Shown here piece by piece: positions 33,171-42,642 of a stretch of DNA of 64,000 nucleotides; the first letter of the stretch is position 1, and every line of letters starts with the position of its first letter. The stretch covers positions 1 to 64,000 of the forward strand of contig CAYUIE010000012.1 of NCBI GenBank assembly GCA_964444665.1, read 5' to 3'. The notes beneath the pieces are model-generated. The model searched no databases, was not told the DNA's origin, and saw only the letters and a list, made by a program, of their open reading frames with translations. This DNA comes from CAYZTY01 sp964444665 (GTDB lineage: Bacteria > Planctomycetota > Phycisphaerae > Sedimentisphaerales > CAYZTY01). The translations under genes were made by a program, and so were the position numbers.

Positions 33171-36100
33171 AAGTAATAAATGGACAGAGCAGCAGCGAAA
33201 GGCAATTAAGGAGCGCGGGCGGGGTGTGTACGTAAGCGCCTCGGCGGGTACGGGAAAAACCTCCGTGCTTTCGGGCCGATGCATCGACGTTGTGGCCGAC
33301 TGCAAAGAGTATACAGATATACGCGGCATACTGGTTTTGACTTTTACCAACGCGGCGGCGGATGAGCTATGCTCACGAATTGCAGGCCAGCTTAAAAGTG
33401 TCTTCGAGAATACCGGTGACTCATATCTGCGCAGGCAACTGTTGATGCTCGATGCGGCAAATATCAGCACAATACACTCTTTCTGCCATCGGCTGATTAT
33501 TGAGCATTTCTACGAATTAGGCATCGACCCGGCCTTCAAGATAATCGATGAAGATGAACAAAGACTGCTAAAATCAACAATGCTTGACGAAACTATCGAA
33601 TGGGCCTGGGCACAAAGCAACCTGGCTGCGAGGCTTCAGCAGTTTTTGTACCAGCGAAATATCCGGGGCACGATGGGCAATTTTCTAAACACAATAACCG
33701 AGCTGAGCAATTTTCTGAATGGCGTGGTGTGGCGAGAAAACTGGTACGATAAAGCGACGGCCTTTGCCGAGAGCTCGGCAAGGCTCGCCCCGGAAGCGGC
33801 CGAGATGCAAAAGCAAATTATCCTGGACCGATTAGAGCATTGCCTTGCACAACTAAACTTTGCGAAGGGGCTCGAGCAGAAACTGTGCGGAGAAGAAATA
33901 TGGGCGGCGAAAATAGAAAGCCACTACATAAAGCCCTTTAGAAAATGCGCAGCATTCATCAAAGAAAATAAATTCAATGAGTGCGCCGAAGAGATAAAAA
34001 ACTTCAAAGCTACGACTTTAAGGCGCTACGAAGATATGTCTGAGGAGTCGGCTGATACCATAAAAGAGCCGATTAATAAGGCAAAGAAAAGTTTCCGCAG
34101 TTTAAGAGAGTTCGCAATTATGAATCCGGATTACGTGCGGATAGTCGGCCCGACGGCAAGACAGCAAATACAAGTGATGATTGAGCTTGTTAAGGAATTC
34201 GGCAGGCGATATACGCAGGCCAAGCGAGCAGCTAACTGTATGGATTTTGCGGACCTCGAGCATTATGCACTTAGACTTTTAACCGCAGAGGATTCAGGCA
34301 TTGACGCGCCGCGGGCCTCCGAGACGGCGATGCGGCTTCGGGCCAGATACAAATACATATTTGTCGACGAGTACCAGGACATCAACGCAGTTCAACAGGA
34401 AATCCTAAAACGAGTCAGCGACGGACGGAATCTGTTTGCAGTCGGCGATGTCAAGCAGAGTATTTACGCCTTTCGCGGCGCGGTGCCGGAGATTTTTCTT
34501 AAGCAGTTGGCCGGGGCTTGCCCAGAACCAAAAAACGCCCAGGAGCATCTAAGAGTTGATTTGAATAAAAACTACAGGTCACGAGCGGAGATTCTGAACT
34601 TTGCAAACAAGGTGTTCGGACGGATAATGAGCTCGGATATCGGGCTGGTCGATTACGATGATAAAACAGCACTGCAGACCGGGGCAAAGTACAAGCAGCT
34701 CGAGGAAGTTTACAACACCAGGCCGGTGGGTCCTGCGGTCGAAATACACATCGTTGAAAAGCAACGAGGGGCCAACGGCGGCGCCGAAGAAAACGAAAGC
34801 GATGACGCAACCGAGCCTTACAATGAGCCGCTAAACGCCATTGATAAAACCCAAAGACAGGCCGTGCTAATAGCGGACCGGATACAAAAAATGGTGGGCG
34901 GCAAAACAGGCAAAGCCCAGTTTCAAATATACGACAAACAAAGTGACTCGTATCGTGATGTGCAATACCGCGATATTGCGGTCCTGATGCGTTCTCTCGT
35001 CGGCAAAGTCAACCAATATGCCGAGACGCTGAGTATGGCAGGAATACCGGTCCATAGCCAGAGTTCCGTCGGCTATTTGACGGCCGCCGAGATAGTCGAT
35101 TGCCTGTCGCTGCTCAAGGTGCTGGACAATCCGCTGCGCGATATAGAGCTGGCGGCAGTTTTACGCAGCCCGTTTTTCAAGTTAAGTGACACGGAGCTTG
35201 CAAAAATAAAAAAATACGGACTGGAACAAACCGGGCAAAGAAACACGCCAGGATTTTATGAGTGTGTGTGCGAATATGCGAAGGCGGGGCCGGATAATAA
35301 GCTGAAGAACAGGCTCTCAGAGATTCTGGGCAGGCTTGAAGAGTGGCGGTCGCTTGCCCGGCGCGGTAGTCCGGCGGATTTGATATGGCAAATTTACCGT
35401 CAGACGGGGTATCTATCTTTTGTTGGAGCGTTGCCGAACGGCAAGAATCGAAGGGCCAATCTCGTTAAACTGCACGACAGGGCAATTCAGTTCGAAGGCT
35501 TTGCAAGTGTGAAAGGCAGCTCACTTGGTCAATTCGTCGAGTTTGTGGAAAGACTAATGGAACAAGGAGGCGACTACGGGCCGGCGGACGTTGTCGGGCC
35601 GGAGGAAAACTGCGTTCGCATAATGAGTGTTCATAAAAGTAAAGGGCTCGAATTTCCGGTCGTATTTCTGGTCGGGCTTGAAAGCAAATTCAATACCCAG
35701 GATATCCGCAGCGATATTCTCGTGGACGCCGACGGGACAGTAGGAATCCAGATTATAGAACCGAATTCCAAAAGCAAGCTCGGCTGCCTCGGCCATCAGA
35801 TACTCACGGAGAGAAAAAGGGTGGCGACCGTTGCTGAAGAGATGCGAATTCTATACGTAGCGATGACCCGCGGGCGGGAAAGACTCGTTCTAACCGGCTC
35901 GACAGAAAAGAAAAAAGGCGAAAATATTCTGCGCAAAGGTGCCTTGTTATACCGTGAAAATATACCCGACTGGCAGGTACGCTCGTCTCAGTCGCCTCTG
36001 GAATGGATTCTCTACGCACTGGCGGGGCAACAGAATTTGCACAAGGCCTTCGAAACGGGAAGTGAAGACGGCTTGACCGACGAAAATCTTTTTGCTGTGA

Positions 36101-36948
36101 AACTATGGGGGCAGCCAGAACTGGAGCAATCCATTCATAGCGGGCAAGTATCACGAAGAATTCTTTTGCAACAAAGACCTAAGAGGGATAAGACAAGTCT
36201 TAAAGCAGTAAAATCCTCGGCGGCTGTACAAGAGAAGCTCTCGATAGTAAAGGCCTCACTTGGGTGGCAATACCCATTCAGCAACTCAATCAAGTTGAAA
36301 GCGAAGGAATCCGTAAGCCGACTTACACACTCCGGCGACGAATTCTTCCTGAAGGATTATTCGAAGGCGCTGGAGCGCAGGCCTGCAAGTGTGGAAGTTC
36401 AGCTCGAGGCGGGCGGATTAGTCGACCCTAAACTCATAGGTTCAGCCACACATCGTGTTATGGAAAAGCTTGATTTAGCCAAGCCGATTACAACGGCGGT
36501 AGTCGATAAAACCATCAAAAAGCTGCTATCAAAAAGCGAAATTAGCGAGACTGTTTCGGAGAGAATCGACGTTGACTCTATAGTCAGATTTTTTGAAAGC
36601 GAACCCGGCAAAATAGTACTTAAATGGCCTGAGCGGGTTTTAAGGGAATGGCCGTTTACTTTCGCAGTGCAGGCCGCCCAGCCCAGTGAAGCAAACAATG
36701 ACGGGCAGAATGAGGACATCGTTATCATCCAGGGCATAATCGATATGTTATTGCAAACTCCAGCGGGTCTTGTCGTCGTCGACTTCAAGACCGACCGTAT
36801 CAGGGCCGAGCAGGTGGACCTGCGCGCGCAGCTTTACGCGAAACAAATAGACCTTTACGGCCGGGCGGCAGAGGCGATATTAAAGTCTAAATTGACAAGC
36901 AAGTGGCTGTATTTTCTCGGGCCAGGCTGCGCCAGGCAGTTAAAATAG
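33160..36948 (+). CDS. addA: AddA-type helicase-nuclease subunit A
   Basis: A UvrD-like superfamily 1 helicase with a C-terminal nuclease, 1262 residues from the ATG at 33160, which overlaps the addB end; a TTG at 33148 is the alternative start. Helicase motifs: Walker A SASAGTGKTSVLS near residue 25, VLTFTNAAADEL, Walker B YIFVDEYQDIN near 400, VGDVKQSIYAFRGA, RIMSVHKSKGLEFPVVFL and ILYVAMTRGRERL. The nuclease site is IIDMLLQTPAGLVVVDFKTD near residue 1195-1210. Pairing with AddB defines the complex. A short recD-like or recBC system is absent. Confidence 0.95.
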   Translation: MAAKSNKWTEQQRKAIKERGRGVYVSASAGTGKTSVLSGRCIDVVADCKEYTDIRGILVLTFTNAAADELCSRIAGQLKSVFENTGDSYLRRQLLMLDAANISTIHSFCHRLIIEHFYELGIDPAFKIIDEDEQRLLKSTMLDETIEWAWAQSNLAARLQQFLYQRNIRGTMGNFLNTITELSNFLNGVVWRENWYDKATAFAESSARLAPEAAEMQKQIILDRLEHCLAQLNFAKGLEQKLCGEEIWAAKIESHYIKPFRKCAAFIKENKFNECAEEIKNFKATTLRRYEDMSEESADTIKEPINKAKKSFRSLREFAIMNPDYVRIVGPTARQQIQVMIELVKEFGRRYTQAKRAANCMDFADLEHYALRLLTAEDSGIDAPRASETAMRLRARYKYIFVDEYQDINAVQQEILKRVSDGRNLFAVGDVKQSIYAFRGAVPEIFLKQLAGACPEPKNAQEHLRVDLNKNYRSRAEILNFANKVFGRIMSSDIGLVDYDDKTALQTGAKYKQLEEVYNTRPVGPAVEIHIVEKQRGANGGAEENESDDATEPYNEPLNAIDKTQRQAVLIADRIQKMVGGKTGKAQFQIYDKQSDSYRDVQYRDIAVLMRSLVGKVNQYAETLSMAGIPVHSQSSVGYLTAAEIVDCLSLLKVLDNPLRDIELAAVLRSPFFKLSDTELAKIKKYGLEQTGQRNTPGFYECVCEYAKAGPDNKLKNRLSEILGRLEEWRSLARRGSPADLIWQIYRQTGYLSFVGALPNGKNRRANLVKLHDRAIQFEGFASVKGSSLGQFVEFVERLMEQGGDYGPADVVGPEENCVRIMSVHKSKGLEFPVVFLVGLESKFNTQDIRSDILVDADGTVGIQIIEPNSKSKLGCLGHQILTERKRVATVAEEMRILYVAMTRGRERLVLTGSTEKKKGENILRKGALLYRENIPDWQVRSSQSPLEWILYALAGQQNLHKAFETGSEDGLTDENLFAVKLWGQPELEQSIHSGQVSRRILLQQRPKRDKTSLKAVKSSAAVQEKLSIVKASLGWQYPFSNSIKLKAKESVSRLTHSGDEFFLKDYSKALERRPASVEVQLEAGGLVDPKLIGSATHRVMEKLDLAKPITTAVVDKTIKKLLSKSEISETVSERIDVDSIVRFFESEPGKIVLKWPERVLREWPFTFAVQAAQPSEANNDGQNEDIVIIQGIIDMLLQTPAGLVVVDFKTDRIRAEQVDLRAQLYAKQIDLYGRAAEAILKSKLTSKWLYFLGPGCARQLK

Positions 36949-36984
36949 TGCTGCGCAGCGACATAATCGCAGGATTTCTTTGCA

Positions 36985-37023
36985 CCGTTAGAAAAAGTCC
37001 TGTGAATATTGATTTTCTAACGG
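36985..37023. promoter_or_regulatory. 11-bp perfect inverted repeat upstream of the potassium transporter
   Basis: CCGTTAGAAAA (36985-36995) and TTTTCTAACGG (37013-37023) are exact reverse complements separated by 17 bp. The right arm ends 2 bp before the -35 of the candidate trkH/ktrB promoter, as expected for an activator or repressor site or a short RNA hairpin. Confidence 0.5.
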
Positions 37024-37025
37024 GG

Positions 37026-37054
37026 TTTACAACCGATGCTGTTATGGATACAAT
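37026..37054 (+). promoter_or_regulatory. Promoter of the potassium transporter operon
   Basis: -35 TTTACA (37026-37031), 17-bp spacer, -10 TACAAT (37049-37054); predicted start about 24 bp upstream of the ATG at 37085. Confidence 0.55.
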
Positions 37055-37084
37055 TTTTAGCGGTAATACCTGTGGCATGACTAT

Positions 37085-38866
37085 ATGAAAATATATTACA
37101 AAAGCAAAAAAGCGGAAAAGTTTCTAATCGGCATCAACATCCTGATAAGCGCGACGGTTGCAGCAACGTTTGTCGTGTTATACGGATTTGATAAGCCGTT
37201 ACTACCAATAAAGGTGCTGTACGGCATTCAGATTTTCGCGCTTTTCTTTTTCGTTGCCGAAAAGCCGATTCGTGGGCTAAATGCCGTCTCGGTTAACGAC
37301 TTTCTAATCGCAAACTGGTTTGAGATACCGCTTTTCCTTGCTTTAGTCGCAGCTATAGTCGGGGCGGGCAGGTGGTTCGGCAGGACGAATCCGGACCAGG
37401 TCCGGCTGGTAGCAATAGATGTATATCTCGTCATCGAGGTCATCAGCAAAGTCTGCAGGAGCTGCGTCAACCTTGCCGCTACGGGCAGGAATCCCACCCA
37501 GACGCTGATTGCCAGCTTTCTGGTTCTCATTTTCACCGGGGCAGGTCTGCTCAGTCTGCCAAAATCAGCAAGAAATGAAAACCTTAGTTTCGTTGACGCA
37601 TTGTTTACAGCAACCAGCGCGACCTGCGTAACGGGGTTGATTGTCAAAAACACGGGTAAAGACTTCAGCCTCATGGGCCAATCAGTCATACTGACGTTGA
37701 TTCAGCTCGGCGGTCTTGGTATCGTTATCTTCGGCGCAGTCTTTGCACTGCTGCTGGGCCAGGCCCTGAGCCTGCGAGAATCGGTGGCGATGCAGGATAT
37801 CCTCAGCGCACGAACTGTGGGGCGAATTGAGACTATAATAGGCTTTATTTTTGCCACGACCATCTGCATCGAAGCAATAGGTGCAGTGAGTATGTTTCGA
37901 ATGTGGCCAACAGTGCCGGGCAGGATTAGTAATATAAGTCATCAGTGGTTCTTCAGCATCTTTCACTCCATAAGCGCTTTCTGTAACGCGGGCTTTTGCC
38001 TGGCCGGTGACAGTTTAATCGGATACAACCAGAGATGGGAAGTTTACGGAGTATTTTGTCCCCTGATAATCTTAGGCGGCCTGGGATTTGGTGTGCTATA
38101 CAACCTGTTCAATGTTGCGACAGACCGTATAAAACGATGCATAAAGAAGCTGATAAATCCGATACGGGCGATTTCAACACAAACGCCGGAGCCCATACAA
38201 CTGCAGACAAAAATAGTTCTGACGGTTAGTTTGGTACTCATTATCACAGGAGCCGCGGCCATAAAATTGTTTGAAAACGTAACAGGCCCCGCAGGCCAGG
38301 AAAACAGCAGCATTGCGACAGCGTTTTTCCAGTCCATCACAGCCAGAACCGCAGGTTTCAATACAATTGATGTATCTTCGCTGTCGGTCTCGAGTAAATT
38401 TATACTTATACTGCTGATGTTTATCGGCGGCTCACCCGGCTCGACCGCGGGTGGAATCAAGACCGTTACATTTGCCGTGGTAATAATGGCCGCGTATGCG
38501 ACCCTGCGGAAACGTAATGAGGTTGAGCTCTTCAAACGGTCGGTCCGAATGGTGATTGTCGGAAGAGCAATCACAATTACACTGTTATTCGTGTTAATGC
38601 TTTTTGGTGTGGCGCTGACTTTGAGCATCACGGAAAGAGCCAGCGGCTTTATGATGTCGGATATTATATTTGAAACAGGCTCGGCCCTGGGCACTGTCGG
38701 GCTTAGCACGGGGATAACACCGAGTTTGACAACGGCGGGCAAACTCCTTATCATTGCAACAATGCTTATCGGCAGGCTGGGGCCGCTAACGTTATTAGCT
38801 TCGCTGACGTTTAATCTCAGGCCGGCACGATACAATTATCCTGAAGAGGCGATAGTTGTCGGCTAA
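37085..38866 (+). CDS. ktrB: Trk/Ktr-type potassium uptake membrane subunit
   Basis: A 593-residue inner-membrane potassium channel-like transporter. Four pore loops are visible, each with a filter glycine: TSATCVTGLI, SAFCNAGFCL, ITARTAGFNTI and GTVGLSTGI. GGSPGSTAGGIKT is the typical intramembrane segment before the last repeat. Two extra N-terminal helices make it longer than plain KtrB. It is followed 62 bp on by its NAD-binding regulatory subunit, so the pair forms a complete Ktr/Trk system. It has its own promoter after addA. Confidence 0.92.
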   Translation: MKIYYKSKKAEKFLIGINILISATVAATFVVLYGFDKPLLPIKVLYGIQIFALFFFVAEKPIRGLNAVSVNDFLIANWFEIPLFLALVAAIVGAGRWFGRTNPDQVRLVAIDVYLVIEVISKVCRSCVNLAATGRNPTQTLIASFLVLIFTGAGLLSLPKSARNENLSFVDALFTATSATCVTGLIVKNTGKDFSLMGQSVILTLIQLGGLGIVIFGAVFALLLGQALSLRESVAMQDILSARTVGRIETIIGFIFATTICIEAIGAVSMFRMWPTVPGRISNISHQWFFSIFHSISAFCNAGFCLAGDSLIGYNQRWEVYGVFCPLIILGGLGFGVLYNLFNVATDRIKRCIKKLINPIRAISTQTPEPIQLQTKIVLTVSLVLIITGAAAIKLFENVTGPAGQENSSIATAFFQSITARTAGFNTIDVSSLSVSSKFILILLMFIGGSPGSTAGGIKTVTFAVVIMAAYATLRKRNEVELFKRSVRMVIVGRAITITLLFVLMLFGVALTLSITERASGFMMSDIIFETGSALGTVGLSTGITPSLTTAGKLLIIATMLIGRLGPLTLLASLTFNLRPARYNYPEEAIVVG

Positions 38867-38928
38867 ATTCCGTCGCGCATATTGCCCCTCAGGTATCGCG
38901 TAAAAAAACGCAATACGAGGAACGAATT

Positions 38929-39615
38929 ATGAAACGCTTTGCTGTTATAGGATTGGGCCGATTCGGTAAAAAGCTGGCCATCGCTCTGGCGATGAGTGAG
39001 GCTGAGGTTATCGCAATTGACAAGGACAGGGCCATCATTGATTCGATACGGGACCAGGTAAGCCACGCGGTCAGGCTTGACAGCACAGATGAAGAGGCGC
39101 TGAAGGCACAGGGCGTGGATAAAGTAGACGTTGCAATCATTGGTATGGGTGAAGGTGGGTCTGCTTTCGAATCTTCGGTCCTTACCGTTGTGAATCTCAA
39201 ACAATTGGGTATCCAGCAGATATATGCCCGGGCGCAGAGCCTTACGGCCGGCCAGGTGCTCTCGAGTGTGGGAGCGACGGAGGTAATCTATCCGGAAACG
39301 GAGTCTGCGCAGCGATGGGCCTACAAGCTAATAGCCCCTCAGATAAGTGAGAAGATTGATTTTGCGCCCGGATACAGCCTGGCGAGTGTCAAGGCCCCGG
39401 CCAGCTTCGATAACCGGACGGTCGCGGATTTAGAACTGCGAAAAAAGTACAATGTCAACCTTGTGGCTATAAAACGCGGCGAGTCCGAAAAGGATAAAAA
39501 AAGTGGAAAGGCGGGTATAATCAATGTTCCACTGCCGAACACCGTAATCTACGAGGGAGATATTCTGATGGTGGCCGGCTCCGATACGGACCTCGCAAAA
39601 CTCCCGCAGGAATAA
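38929..39615 (+). CDS. ktrA: KtrA/TrkA-type potassium channel regulatory subunit
   Basis: A 228-residue cytosolic RCK protein that gates the KtrB channel in response to nucleotides. The Rossmann motif FAVIGLGRFGKKLA is at residues 4-17 with the acidic EVIAIDKD. RCK_N runs to about 135 and an RCK_C domain follows (ASFDNRTVADLELRKKYNVN, ILMVAGSDTDLAKL). GAGGAAC precedes the ATG. Single-RCK size corresponds to KtrA. Confidence 0.93.
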   Translation: MKRFAVIGLGRFGKKLAIALAMSEAEVIAIDKDRAIIDSIRDQVSHAVRLDSTDEEALKAQGVDKVDVAIIGMGEGGSAFESSVLTVVNLKQLGIQQIYARAQSLTAGQVLSSVGATEVIYPETESAQRWAYKLIAPQISEKIDFAPGYSLASVKAPASFDNRTVADLELRKKYNVNLVAIKRGESEKDKKSGKAGIINVPLPNTVIYEGDILMVAGSDTDLAKLPQE

Positions 39616-39744
39616 AAGATTATTACCACCTCCAGAAAAACCGACACCTTTGGCGGCGATTAAGCACAATGTCATACCTGCAAAATTTATCCCTAAGAAA
39701 GCCTGCCCCTAAGGCGGCGGAAATCCATAAAAGCAGAGTGCTCA

Positions 39745-40311
39745 ATGAAGACTGAAGAAATATTTGCAGATTTACCAAAGTTCGAAACAGAGCGCCCGCT
39801 TCTGCGGAAAATGAGCCTTGATGATATGGGGGATGTATTCGAATTTTCAAAAGAGCCTGAAGTTTTCAAGTTTGTCAGTGGCAAAGTGCATCAGACAATA
39901 AAAAACAGTAGAAAATTTCTGAAGGAAATCTTTGCAAAATACAAGGCTCAGGAAATAATCACATGGGGAATTTTTCACAAGAAAGACAACAAGTTAATTG
40001 GCGACTGTTGTTTTATCAAGTGGGATACTCAGCAAAAAAGAGCTGAACTCGATTATTTATTGTCGAGAGAATACTGGAATCAAGGCCTGACGACGGAGGT
40101 TGTCAAAGAAATTATAAGCTTCGGTTTTGAAGAGATGCAACTTAATCGTATCCAGGCAATTTGCGAGGTAGCCAACATTGCATCTTCTCGCGTTATGGAA
40201 AAAGCGGGCATGCAATATGAGGGAATACTTCGTGACTATATCCAACACGACGGTAAGCCTTTAGATATGAAAATCTATTCTTTCATAAGAAAAGAATGGC
40301 CTGTGAAGTAA
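39745..40311 (+). CDS. GNAT acetyltransferase, RimJ/RimL type
   Basis: A 188-residue N-acetyltransferase. TERPLLRKMSLDDMGDVFEF is the family start, the acetyl-CoA region holds LDYLLSREYWNQGLTTEVV, and EVANIASSRVMEKAGMQYEG closes the fold. Members acetylate ribosomal protein N-termini, aminoglycosides or peptides; the substrate is unknown here. It is more AT-rich than ktrAB and separated from it by 129 bp, so it may be a separate transcript. Confidence 0.88.
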   Translation: MKTEEIFADLPKFETERPLLRKMSLDDMGDVFEFSKEPEVFKFVSGKVHQTIKNSRKFLKEIFAKYKAQEIITWGIFHKKDNKLIGDCCFIKWDTQQKRAELDYLLSREYWNQGLTTEVVKEIISFGFEEMQLNRIQAICEVANIASSRVMEKAGMQYEGILRDYIQHDGKPLDMKIYSFIRKEWPVK

Positions 40312-40418
40312 AAGGGCTATTCATTCTTTTCGGTACTCTCTCGGCATATCAGGCCGGTTTTGCACATCCTCAGGCAAGGATAATAACAGGCGTAGTGCGG
40401 CTGATATCGCCCTTTTTT
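40310..40418 (+). terminator. Branched terminator-like RNA structure after the acetyltransferase gene
   Basis: Nested complementary arms end in a T-run: AAAAGGGC (40310-40317) with GCCCTTTT (40409-40416); ATATCAG (40346-40352) with CTGATAT (40401-40407); and ATCCT (40366-40370) with AGGAT (40377-40381). A following run of T ends at 40418. It could be a terminator with a large loop or a structured leader of the barrel gene downstream. Confidence 0.4.
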
Positions 40419-40661
40419 ATATCTCTGCTTCCGCCATTAAATTTTTTTCGATTTTTTTTTATATTCCATAACTCTATTACATACAAACAATAATAAATAC
40501 CCCAATTTAATAACTCTTATAATTAACAGCATTTTCTGTCTGTTGCTCATCCGATAATGGTCGATAATATTCAAATCGTCGAGTGGTAAGTCCGGAGATT
40601 GCCAAATTTTGGCGATGTGGCAATTGGCTTTCTTTATAGCTTTTATTGAAAGGATTTGATT
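40419..40661. other. AT-rich leader of the outer-membrane barrel gene
   Basis: No coding frame is credible here. TTGCCA (in ATTGCCAAA) and TGGCAA (in TGTGGCAAT) near 40598-40625 form a short inverted repeat. AAGGA lies 7 bp before the GTG start at 40662. Confidence 0.35.
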
Positions 40662-41438
40662 GTGCATAATAAAAGAAAATTTCTGCTGGCGGCAGTCGCA
40701 TTTGTAACGGCCAATCTATGTAGTTCAACGGTTCTCGCCTTTGCGCCCGTCGGACCCCCAACGGGAAGCCTGAAAACCGAACAATGGAGTTTAGGGACTG
40801 ATTACTCACGAAGCGAAATCGATTTTGAGATAGACTGGAGTTCAAGCTATGCTTCAGGTGTCCCCAAGTCATTTGCCACAGATATGAAAACTGATACTTA
40901 TTTAGTAAAATATCGTTACGGCTTTAATGAGGACTGGGAAATTTGCCTGTTTCTTGGTGCTTCTGAAATTAAAGGCAAAATTGATACCGACGATTTTGAC
41001 GGTGACCATGACTTCAACGGCGGTTTCGGTTTCAAGTGGACCTTCCTGAAAGAAGAAGACCTTTCGTGGGGCCTGGTGTACCAAATGGACTGGATGATGG
41101 GAGACGACAGCTATATCACCGATATGTCTGTTTATGGATTCGGTACGAATAAGGCCGATGTGGAGCTTGATTCTTTTGACATTTTCCTTGCGTTAGGCCC
41201 GACACTTAAAATGGAAAACTTGAGTATGTATGCAGGGGCGGCGCTTTACTATTACGATGCTGATATCAGGATAAAATACTTAAACACAACCGTAACAAAA
41301 GGTAATGTGGATGAAGTATTATTGGCGGGATATGGAGGTGCTACAGTCGATCTGGACGACAATATTTCGCTTTATGCCGAGTATATGTATTCCGAAGATG
41401 CCTGGGCTATGGGTGGCGGCTTTGCCTGGAGATTTTAG
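40662..41438 (+). CDS. Outer-membrane beta-barrel-like protein
   Basis: A 258-residue protein; the GTG at 40662 was preferred because AAGGA lies 7 bp upstream, whereas the TTG two codons earlier is too close. A signal peptide (KRKFLLAAVAFVTANL, cleavage near VLAFA) is followed by alternating hydrophobic strands such as DTYLVKYRYGFNEDWEICLF, FGFKWTFLKE and ISLYAEYMYSE. The final residues GGGFAWRF end in Phe, the usual barrel-assembly signal. This suggests a diderm envelope. Channel or adhesin function is unknown. A strong terminator follows. Confidence 0.75.
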   Translation: MHNKRKFLLAAVAFVTANLCSSTVLAFAPVGPPTGSLKTEQWSLGTDYSRSEIDFEIDWSSSYASGVPKSFATDMKTDTYLVKYRYGFNEDWEICLFLGASEIKGKIDTDDFDGDHDFNGGFGFKWTFLKEEDLSWGLVYQMDWMMGDDSYITDMSVYGFGTNKADVELDSFDIFLALGPTLKMENLSMYAGAALYYYDADIRIKYLNTTVTKGNVDEVLLAGYGGATVDLDDNISLYAEYMYSEDAWAMGGGFAWRF

Positions 41439-41500
41439 GCATAGTTGATAATCCGGCAGACTCTTAATCGGTTCGTATAGAGTCAGCCTAAATATATAAC

Positions 41501-41543
41501 AAAGGCTGCGAGGCCCTTATCCATCCTGCCTCGCAGCCTTTTA
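41501..41543 (+). terminator. Rho-independent terminator after the barrel gene
   Basis: AAAGGCTGCGAGGC (41501-41514) pairs perfectly with GCCTCGCAGCCTTT (41528-41541), 14 bp, 13-nt loop, followed by TT. The reverse side runs into TTTGTTATAT, so it may also stop transcripts from the opposite strand. Confidence 0.85.
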
Positions 41544-41598
41544 ATTGCGCTCAAAAAATCCTCGACACTTTCTCATTTAACCTGTGTAAACAATAGAG

Positions 41599-42636
41599 CT
41601 AAATACAACTTTTTCGATATTTTCTCAGCATTTCCAGCAAGTTCTGCATATCCTCGGGGAGAGGGGCTTCGAATTTCACCATCTTCCCGGTTGTAGGATG
41701 TTCGAATTCGAGCGTTGAGGCATGCAGCGCGCAGCGGGCAATAATCGGCTCCTCGGCTGCGGAGTCTCTGTCCTCAATCTGCGCGGGATAGACAGGCCGG
41801 CCACCATACATATCGTCACCAATGACAGGATGCTTGATATATGAAAGATGGACCCTTATCTGATGTGTCCTGCCGGTCCTGGGCGTTACTCTGAGCAAAG
41901 AAAAGCCACGAAATCGTTCGAGAACTTCATAGAAAGTAATCGCCTCTTTTCCAACTTCAGGCCGAATCGCGTACTTTTCTCTCACTATCGGGTGTACACC
42001 GAGCGGTTGCTTTATGCAATCCGCGTCCAGCTCAGGGCTGCCGTGAACTACGGCAAGATAGGTCTTTTTCACTTTACGCAGCTCAAACTGCCTTGCCAGC
42101 CGCCAGTGTGCGGTGTCGGTTTTTGCGACGACCATAACTCCGGTTGTGTTCCTGTCAAGCCGATGAACGATGCCGGGTCGAAATTCGCCGCTGCCTTCAG
42201 AGAGCTTATCGGCATAGTAAACCAACGCATTAACAAGTGTGCCGTGCGTGTTACCTCGTGCAGGATGAACTATTAAGTCCGCCTGCTTGTTCAGGACGAT
42301 TATATCGTCATCTTCATAAACGATATTCAACGGAATATCCTCAGGGATGATTTCCTTTGACCGCGGCGGCGGCAGGATGAGTTCAATCCGGTCGTTGGGA
42401 TTAATTTTGTAACTGGGCTTGGCGGTCCTGCCGTTGACCTTTACACCCTTTTCTTTGATAAGCTTCTGAACAGTAGTCCTGCTGAATTGGTTGAAACGGG
42501 CCTGCAGATACGTATCCAATCGGCGATGTGTAACGGACCTGCCAAGGCGAACATGCAAATACTCGGCTCCATCGGACTGTTCGGACAAAAAACTGGAATA
42601 GGAGCCGTCCTGAGATTGGACTGTATCTTCGGGCAT
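41599..42636 (-). CDS. rluD: RluD-type 23S rRNA pseudouridine synthase
   Basis: A 345-residue RluA-family enzyme. An S4 RNA-binding domain (LDTYLQARFNQFSRTTVQKLI, VKVNGRTAKPSYKINPND) precedes the catalytic domain with the signature GIVHRLDRNTTGVMVVAKT, where the Asp is the nucleophile. It isomerises uridines in rRNA; RluD rather than RluC is suggested by overall layout, not proved. It starts 6 bp after the stop of the membrane TPR gene, so the two are one operon. A 30-residue acidic N-terminal extension precedes the S4 domain. Confidence 0.9.
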   Translation of the reverse strand: MPEDTVQSQDGSYSSFLSEQSDGAEYLHVRLGRSVTHRRLDTYLQARFNQFSRTTVQKLIKEKGVKVNGRTAKPSYKINPNDRIELILPPPRSKEIIPEDIPLNIVYEDDDIIVLNKQADLIVHPARGNTHGTLVNALVYYADKLSEGSGEFRPGIVHRLDRNTTGVMVVAKTDTAHWRLARQFELRKVKKTYLAVVHGSPELDADCIKQPLGVHPIVREKYAIRPEVGKEAITFYEVLERFRGFSLLRVTPRTGRTHQIRVHLSYIKHPVIGDDMYGGRPVYPAQIEDRDSAAEEPIIARCALHASTLEFEHPTTGKMVKFEAPLPEDMQNLLEMLRKYRKSCI

Positions 42637-42642
42637 TACCGA

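Noticed and set aside
36949..37084. c-di-AMP riboswitch upstream of the potassium transporter
   Set aside because: Potassium genes are often under such a switch, but none of the expected conserved segments was recognised; only an inverted repeat and a promoter are seen.
40296..40493. 65-codon plus-strand frame after the acetyltransferase
   Set aside because: It overlaps the acetyltransferase end and the hairpin structure, lacks a ribosome site, and ends in low-complexity Phe-rich sequence.
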